Source: DATAYA01 sp036272815
GTDB taxonomy: Bacteria > Pseudomonadota > Alphaproteobacteria > Acetobacterales > Acetobacteraceae
Reading direction: 5' to 3'
Assembly: GCA_036272815.1 (NCBI GenBank)
Contig: DATAYA010000174.1
Span: 1-7,612 of the forward strand
Length of the DNA: 7,612 nt
In this document: positions 6,749 to 7,612 of the stretch, one piece after another
Numbering within the stretch: the first letter of the stretch is position 1
Layout of the letters: each line of letters begins with the position of its first letter
Translations under genes and position numbers: made by a program
The notes under the pieces: model-generated
Told to the model about the DNA's origin: nothing
Seen by the model: only the letters and a program-made list of their open reading frames with translations
The model's database searches: none

Positions 6749-6768
6749 CGAGTCGGACTCGTATCGTA
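6749..6768 (-). promoter_or_regulatory. Candidate operator/-10 region upstream of the MFS gene
   Basis: A perfect 13-bp dyad, CGAGTC-G-GACTCG (6749-6761), lies one base downstream of TACGAT on the minus strand (6763-6768), a 4-of-6 match to a -10 box. Transcription would start inside the dyad, a classical position for a repressor operator, 20 to 32 bases before the transporter ATG. No good -35 box is visible (TGGCGG at 17 bases matches 2 of 6), so the promoter part is weak. The dyad itself is read directly from the sequence. Confidence 0.35.
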
Positions 6769-6822
6769 CCCGTGCGGCGCGCGCTCCGCCAGACCGGCCA
6801 CCCGTCCGGCCGCCGGCCTGGT

Positions 6823-7612
6823 TCAACGCACCCAGAGCAGGAAGACCAAGAGCGCTGCTGCAATTCCGTTGTTGATGAAGTGCAGCAGAATAGAGGCGCG
6901 CAGCCCACCGCAGTAATGTCGTGCGACACTGATGAAGATGGCAGCGGGGATCAGATAGAGCGGACGCCAGATTCCTTGGTTCATGTGTAGCAGCAGCCAA
7001 GGCAGCGCCGTCGCCAGCATGATCGGCACGGGACGCCAGTGCCGCTGCAGTCCGGTCCACAACCAACCCCGGAAAAACATCTCTTCGCAGATCGGCGCGA
7101 GTGCGATCATCAAGAACAGCACCGGCACTTCCGTCGCCGGGCCGAGTGTGCGGGCCCGGACAAAATACTGCGCAAAACCGAATGGGTGCGGCGGCCTCAA
7201 CCACCTGGAGATCAGCAGCACCCAGCTGATCGCGATCACCGGCTCGGTGACGGCGAGCACGCTCAACAAGCGCAGCCGGCGAAGGGGGCCAAGGCCAAGG
7301 CCGGCGCGCCGGTCGCCCTTCCCGACGACCCGGCTGCGTCGCCAAGCAGCGAGGAACAACGTTAACTGGATTCCGACCGCCGCCAGCAGCCGGTAGGTCA
7401 GTGGACTGACCCGCCATTCCGTCCGGACGACCTCGTGAGCCGTCAGGCCGTTTTGAAAGCCCGCCACGAAGCCGACAACGAACGTCAGCAGAAATCCCGC
7501 CACAAATGCGGCGAGCACCCAGGCCAGGGCGATCAGCAGCAGCCGCAACGCGGAGTCCGGCCGCGTCTGATCCCCGGAGAATTGTGGGGTCGCGGCCGTT
7601 TCCCCGACTGCC
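6823..7612 (-). CDS. CPBP-family intramembrane protease homologue (probably 5' partial)
   Basis: Members of the CPBP (CAAX protease / Abi, PF02517) family are multi-helix membrane metalloproteases, some of which serve in prenyl-protein processing or bacteriocin immunity; the role here is unknown. Counting from TTG 7548, the product has 241 residues and about seven hydrophobic segments. It carries motif 1 CEEMFFRG (Glu155, Glu156, Arg160), motif 2 WLLLH (184-188) and motif 3 HFINN (His223, Asn227). Motif 2 has Trp where Phe is usual. The frame stays open with no stop to the window edge, TTG 7548 has no Shine-Dalgarno, and there is no ATG or GTG before the edge. I therefore extend the call to 7612 and expect the true start outside; TTG 7548 is the alternative. 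Codon use seems less GC-biased than in neighbouring genes, which may hint at acquisition. Confidence 0.85.
   Translation of the reverse strand, partial: AVGETAATPQFSGDQTRPDSALRLLLIALAWVLAAFVAGFLLTFVVGFVAGFQNGLTAHEVVRTEWRVSPLTYRLLAAVGIQLTLFLAAWRRSRVVGKGDRRAGLGLGPLRRLRLLSVLAVTEPVIAISWVLLISRWLRPPHPFGFAQYFVRARTLGPATEVPVLFLMIALAPICEEMFFRGWLWTGLQRHWRPVPIMLATALPWLLLHMNQGIWRPLYLIPAAIFISVARHYCGGLRASILLHFINNGIAAALLVFLLWVR
7558..7598. repeat. Inverted repeat near the 5' end of the CPBP gene
   Basis: CGGCCGCG (7558-7565) and CGCGGCCG (7591-7598) are perfect 8-base inverted arms. An inner CCCC/GGGG pair (7572-7575 and 7586-7589) lies between them, giving a nested hairpin. No T-run follows on either strand, so it is not an ordinary intrinsic terminator. 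It may be a leader hairpin, if the CPBP gene starts at 7548, or simply coding sequence, if the start lies beyond the window. Confidence 0.3.

Noticed and set aside
6730..6801. Upstream ATG 6801 for the MFS gene
   Set aside because: The added 24 residues show no similarity to MFS N-termini, and the region holds the -10-like site and dyad; ATG 6729 has GGGGAGG upstream.
5800..7417. Open frames on both strands overlapping the MFS and CPBP genes
   Set aside because: Low-complexity His/Arg/Asp- or Arg/Ala-rich products with no motif, overlapping clear membrane-protein genes in the correct frames.

Overview
This is a GC-rich bacterial window whose real genes have third codon positions almost always G or C. 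The gene content (AcnA-type aconitase divergent from a ccmAB cytochrome c maturation pair) and the codon use suggest an alphaproteobacterium. My best guess is Acetobacteraceae/Rhodospirillales, because I recall similar GC-rich palindromes between genes in that group; this assignment is inference. I see no tRNA, rRNA, CRISPR array, insertion sequence or phage gene.

Layout. On the minus strand, 1-1936 holds the first 645 codons of aconitase (acnA); its C-terminal part runs off the left edge. A 130-bp divergent intergenic region follows. Then ccmA (2067-2735) and ccmB (2732-3397) lie on the plus strand, overlapping by 4 bases. They encode the ATPase and a membrane subunit of the System I cytochrome c maturation ABC complex. 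An imperfect palindromic, REP-like element (2663-2733) sits on the ccmA/ccmB junction, where it encodes the last residues of CcmA and supplies the overlapping stop and start codons. A GH13 alpha-glucosidase (3461-5119) follows on the same strand, probably from its own promoter.

The right half is on the minus strand and convergent with the glucosidase. Read in transcription order, it contains a CPBP-family membrane protease homologue (6823-7612, probably 5'-partial), an MFS metabolite/sugar-type transporter (5332-6729) and a 62-residue protein of unknown function (5126-5314) 17 bases downstream of the transporter. A perfect 13-bp dyad next to a -10-like hexamer lies upstream of the transporter and looks like an operator.

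Functionally this is mostly chromosomal housekeeping DNA (TCA cycle, cytochrome c biogenesis) followed by carbohydrate use and transport. I found no convincing new multi-gene system. The most unusual items are the translated palindrome at the ccmA/ccmB junction, the uncharacterised small gene coupled to the transporter, and the dyad upstream of the transporter.
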